Shown here: positions 12,993-16,187 of the stretch, piece after piece
Layout of the letters: every line of letters begins with the position of its first letter
Numbering within the stretch: position 1 is the first letter of the stretch
DNA from: Spirochaetia bacterium
GTDB taxonomy: Bacteria > Spirochaetota > Spirochaetia > Treponematales > Breznakiellaceae
Direction of reading: 5' to 3'
DNA length: 16,187 nt
NCBI GenBank assembly: GCA_025997655.1
Contig: BNUW01000049.1
Span: 1-16,187, forward strand
The notes under the pieces: model-generated
Seen by the model: the letters and a program-made list of their open reading frames with translations, nothing else
What the model was told of the DNA's origin: nothing
The model's database searches: none
Position numbers and translations under genes: made by a program

Positions 12993-14266
12993 CATTGTTC
13001 TCCAAATCTTTTTTCAATTGCGTCCCGGTCGATTCGGAACCCTTCAAGGTTGATTAAGAACCGGACCACACCGGCCCGGTGGATATTTCCTTCGACCCCC
13101 TGGCCGTCGGTAATATAGGATACCGGCTTCCCATCGGCAAAGAGGGCGCTGATCACGTTTCCCGCCCGGGCGGTTTCGTCCAGCTTGGTGACCACCACCG
13201 ACTGATAGTTGAAGGGGGCAAACTGCCGGAACATCTCCCGAACATCACTGTACTTCGTCTTCGCATCTATAGCCAGATGCACCTCTGCTGAGGTTCCGCA
13301 GGCATCCAGGAACTGCTTCATCTTCGCCAACTCTACCGCATTCCGGGGACTTTTGCCGATGGTGTCAACCAGTATCAGCTCCGCATCATCCTGATAAAAG
13401 GCGATGGTTTTCCGGAGTTCCTCGTTGTTGTTCACATAGGAGACGGGGATTTTCATGATTTCACCGTACTTCTCAAGCTGTTCCCGGGCGGCGATACGGT
13501 AGCCGTCGATGGTGATCATTTTGACCGACAGAGGAGGCCCTCCAAGGCGGCCATAATTAAGGGTAAACCCCAGCTTGGCGATGGTGGTAGTCTTTCCCAC
13601 CCCGGGGGGCCCCACCAGCACCAGTATCCGGGGAGGCCTCTGAACGGGCGTTTCGGTATGAATCGTGATAGTTTCCCCTATCCATTCAATCACCCGGTCC
13701 TGGACCGCGTCAAACTCTTCCAGGGTGTCCAGGGAAAACTCCTTCCGCACCCGGTCCAGCATCACCTTTGTATAGGACGGGGAGAAATCATTCTGGGCAA
13801 ACAGTTCTTCCAGCCGGACCAGGGTTGGGTGGTCTTCATCCCTTTGGGGAAGCGCCCTGGCGTCGATCTTTTCGGTAAGGGTCTCCATTTTGGAAAGCAG
13901 TTTCTCCAGGGTGGGGTCCGGTTGTTTCACGGCGGCCGCTGCGGCGAGCAGTCTGTCCTTCTCTTCCTTAAAGTTCAATGTTTGACCGGGCAAACCAGTC
14001 TCACCGGACAAACCGGGCTGCGTTGCCGGTCCGCTCCCCCAGGCTGCGGTACTGCCGAACCCCCCGTAGCGGGTCCCGGCGGCATAGCGGAGATCCGAGA
14101 TATACCCCGTAACCTCCACCCCGTCCCGGGTAAATAAACCCAGAAACCCACCTACCGGGACCTTTCGTTGGGTCATCACCTGGGCCCGTTCCCCGTATTT
14201 CAACCGTACCTTTTCCACACAGTCCCGATAACTGGAACCCTGCTCAGTAAAATATTCCATAGGCAC
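12992..14266 (-). CDS. flhF: Flagellar biosynthesis GTPase FlhF
   Basis: FlhF is an SRP-family GTPase that marks the cell pole for flagellar assembly. The 424-residue protein has the basic N-terminal region starting EYFTEQGSSYRDCVEKVRLK, a Gly-rich linker (65-98), and a helical N domain (about 115-205). The GTPase domain has the P-loop GPPGVGKTTTIAKLG (219-233), TIDGYRIAAREQLEKYGEI (252-270), DTIGKSPRN (301-309) and TKLDETARAGN (360-370). The G3 motif is normally DTAGRS in SRP GTPases; here it is DTIGKS, which may be usual in spirochaetes but deserves comparison. GTG 14266 has GGAG 7 bases upstream. A 31-base gap separates it from flhA, and the gene overlaps flhG at its end. Confidence 0.95.
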   Translation of the reverse strand: MPMEYFTEQGSSYRDCVEKVRLKYGERAQVMTQRKVPVGGFLGLFTRDGVEVTGYISDLRYAAGTRYGGFGSTAAWGSGPATQPGLSGETGLPGQTLNFKEEKDRLLAAAAAVKQPDPTLEKLLSKMETLTEKIDARALPQRDEDHPTLVRLEELFAQNDFSPSYTKVMLDRVRKEFSLDTLEEFDAVQDRVIEWIGETITIHTETPVQRPPRILVLVGPPGVGKTTTIAKLGFTLNYGRLGGPPLSVKMITIDGYRIAAREQLEKYGEIMKIPVSYVNNNEELRKTIAFYQDDAELILVDTIGKSPRNAVELAKMKQFLDACGTSAEVHLAIDAKTKYSDVREMFRQFAPFNYQSVVVTKLDETARAGNVISALFADGKPVSYITDGQGVEGNIHRAGVVRFLINLEGFRIDRDAIEKRFGEQ

Positions 14267-14297
14267 TGCCGTTCTCCTTCATGTTAAATCCTGCCTC

Positions 14298-16187
14298 CTA
14301 AGCCGCTTCACCGGACTTACCCTCCGCTTCTACCCTGATTTCCCCCACCGCCTCCACGGTGACATCCGCCACCACCTCGGGCACCGAAAGTACCACCAGG
14401 TCCGGCAGTTCCCGTTCCGACGAGGACTTAACCAGATACCGTGCAGCCTCGGAGCAGAGGATCACCGGATACCAGCCCTGGTCCTGCACCGCAGCCACGG
14501 ACCGGGACAGGGCCTTTATCCAGGCGGTTCTGGTTGGCGGGTCCATGGCGGACATCACCCCCGAGGCGGTTTCCACGGAACTGTCCAGGATCTTCTGTTC
14601 CAGGCTCTGGCTGATAGTGAGCACCCGGAGCAGGCGCCCCTCAGTAGCATACTGCAAGCATATCTGCCGGCTCAGGGCTTGACGGGCCTTTTCGATGAGG
14701 AACTGCATATTTTTGGCGGACTTTGCGGCGGCCCCGTAATCCGCCAGGGCTTCCAGAATGGCCACCATGTTGCGGATGGAAACCTGTTCCCTTAGCAGCG
14801 CCTGGAGCACCTTCTGGATTTCCCCCAGGCTCAGGACCTTCTGCGCTTCCTCCACCACCGCGGGGTAACTCTTCTTGAGGGTATCCAGAATTTCCTGGGT
14901 ATCCTGGCGCCCCAAAATCTCCGCCGCATGACGCTTGATGATATCCGTCAGATGGGTGGCGATGATTGAGGGGGGGTCAACCACGGTATACCCCGCCCGT
15001 TCCGCCTCGTCCCGCCGGTCCTCGCTGACCCAGAGCGCGGGAAGGCCGAAGGTGGGGTCCCGGGTTTTTTCGCCCGGCAGTTCGTCCTTCACCCCACCGG
15101 GATTGATACAGAGGTAGTAGCCCATGCGTATCTTGCCCCGGCCCACATCGACCCCCTGGATTTTGAAGCAGTACTCCGAGGGTTCCAGCCGTATATTGTC
15201 CATGATCCGTATCTTGGGAATAACCAAGCCCAGGTCCAACCCGGACTCCCGGCGTATCCGGTGTACCCGTTCCAGGAGTTCCGCCCCCTTTTCCTCGTCC
15301 ACCAGGGGGATGAGGCCGTACCCCAGTTCCAGGGACAGGGGGTCCAGGGGCACAATGGGGGACATATCCTCGGATTTGGGCTTGGCCTTCTTTGCCGCAG
15401 CCGTTTTGACCGCCGTGTCCTGCTTTGTCTGCTTCCGGCCCAGGCGCACCGCCATCACGATAAGGAGGCCGGCCAGGGGGAGGAGCACATACCAGGGGAA
15501 GCCCGGCAGCAGGGCAAGGAAGCCCAGGAGGCCGCCGCCTATCCAGTAGATCCGGGCGTCACGGGTAAACTGGGTGGACACATCCTCCCCGAAGGTCCCA
15601 TTGGACACCGACCGGGTAACGATGATGCCCGTGGCGGTGGAAATCAGCAGGGCGGGGAACTGGGAAAGCAGGCCGTCCCCGATGGTGAACGCGGTATAGG
15701 TGGAGATAGCGGCGGTAATGTTCTCGCCGTGGATCACCGTACCGATGATGACCCCTCCAATGATATTCACCACCGTGATGAGGATGCCCACCTTGACGTT
15801 CCCGGAAATGAACTTACTGGAACCGTCCATGGCGCCGTAGAAGTCAACCTCCTGTTGCAGGTCCTTTTTCCGGTTGATCGCCTCTTCCTCGGTGATGGCC
15901 TGGGAATTGTACTCCGCCTCAATGGCCATCTGTTTCCCCGGCAATGCGTCCAGGGCAAACCGGGCCGCCACTTCCGCGATACGGGTGGCCCCCTTGGTGA
16001 TAACCATGGCCTGCACCGCAATGATCACGATGAAGATCACCAAGCCCACCACAAGGCCCTCGGTACCGCCGGAGCCCACTACGAAGGTGGAGAAAGCCTT
16101 GATCATCTTGCCGTTAAAGGCCATCCCCTGGGTCAGGATGAGCCGGGTGGAGGAGACGTTCAGGGCGAGGCTGAACACGGTGGACAC
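14298..16187 (-). CDS. flhA: Flagellar type III export gate protein FlhA, C-terminal 629 residues (start beyond right edge)
   Basis: FlhA forms the nonameric export gate of the flagellar type III secretion system. The visible part starts inside the membrane domain (VSTVFSLALNVSSTRLIL). It includes the FHIPEP-type signature and cytoplasmic loop (FVVGSGGTEGLVVGLVIF, GATRIAEVAARFALDALPGK, AIEAEYN; about 35-93) and further spans near 133-153 and 215-248. A linker rich in Ala and Lys (250-272) leads to the large cytosolic domain (from about 278) that binds substrate-chaperone complexes, with GYGLIPLVD and later SPLV-type surfaces. With a usual length near 700 residues, some 70-80 N-terminal residues are missing to the right. 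The first codon in the window is an internal GTG, not the start. flhF follows 31 bases after the stop. Confidence 0.96.
   Translation of the reverse strand: MSTVFSLALNVSSTRLILTQGMAFNGKMIKAFSTFVVGSGGTEGLVVGLVIFIVIIAVQAMVITKGATRIAEVAARFALDALPGKQMAIEAEYNSQAITEEEAINRKKDLQQEVDFYGAMDGSSKFISGNVKVGILITVVNIIGGVIIGTVIHGENITAAISTYTAFTIGDGLLSQFPALLISTATGIIVTRSVSNGTFGEDVSTQFTRDARIYWIGGGLLGFLALLPGFPWYVLLPLAGLLIVMAVRLGRKQTKQDTAVKTAAAKKAKPKSEDMSPIVPLDPLSLELGYGLIPLVDEEKGAELLERVHRIRRESGLDLGLVIPKIRIMDNIRLEPSEYCFKIQGVDVGRGKIRMGYYLCINPGGVKDELPGEKTRDPTFGLPALWVSEDRRDEAERAGYTVVDPPSIIATHLTDIIKRHAAEILGRQDTQEILDTLKKSYPAVVEEAQKVLSLGEIQKVLQALLREQVSIRNMVAILEALADYGAAAKSAKNMQFLIEKARQALSRQICLQYATEGRLLRVLTISQSLEQKILDSSVETASGVMSAMDPPTRTAWIKALSRSVAAVQDQGWYPVILCSEAARYLVKSSSERELPDLVVLSVPEVVADVTVEAVGEIRVEAEGKSGEAA

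Noticed and set aside
13978..14020. Near-duplicate units around the Gly-rich linker of flhF (GLSGETGLPGQ)
   Set aside because: Two short similar units inside a linker; not enough to call a repeat.

Overview
The window looks like a spirochaete chromosome, most likely a gut-type Treponema with fairly high G+C (this assignment is inference). The right half carries flhA-flhF-flhG-(membrane protein)-fliA-DUF342/FapA-(small protein)-(membrane/HTH protein). As I recall it, this is the order of the T. pallidum TP0714 to TP0706 region. Every gene I can support, and the single tRNA, lies on the minus strand, so transcription runs from the right edge to the left edge.

Right to left: (1) 16187-7702 is a tightly packed flagellar run of eight genes with overlaps or short gaps. 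It encodes the export gate FlhA (N-terminus beyond the window), the GTPase FlhF and its ATPase partner FlhG, sigma-28 FliA, a Jag_N+FapA polymer-binding-type protein, and three poorly characterised proteins. (2) A tRNA-Phe(GAA) follows, with its own near-consensus promoter overlapping the last flagellar stop codon. (3) 7469-6108 encodes an unusual exported protein in which a degenerate flavodoxin-like domain precedes an M15-type D,D-/L,D-peptidase domain. (4) 6070-4232 is an AT-rich block, probably acquired: a sigma-70-type promoter, a DUF262 protein that seems to have lost its HNH half and has an altered signature motif, and an antitoxin/PIN-toxin pair. (5) 4133-667 is a compact cassette: a Tat-signal DUF362 protein, a membrane polyferredoxin resembling NapH fused to NapG with an internal twin-arginine motif, then tatA and tatC. 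It reads as an electron-transfer module packaged with its own Tat translocase. (6) 652-476 is an imperfect inverted-repeat (MITE-like) element carrying a candidate promoter. (7) At the left edge, 411-1 encodes the N-terminus of a probable JetA, the kleisin of a Wadjet anti-plasmid system. JetB/C/D would lie beyond the edge.

The flagellar genes act together: FlhF and FlhG set flagellar position and number, FlhA is the export gate, and FliA transcribes late genes. The left half is accessory DNA (genome defence, toxin-antitoxin, specialised redox and export). The points most worth a second look are the JetA fragment beside a repeat element, the NapHG-like fusion beside its own Tat genes, and the flavodoxin-M15 fusion.
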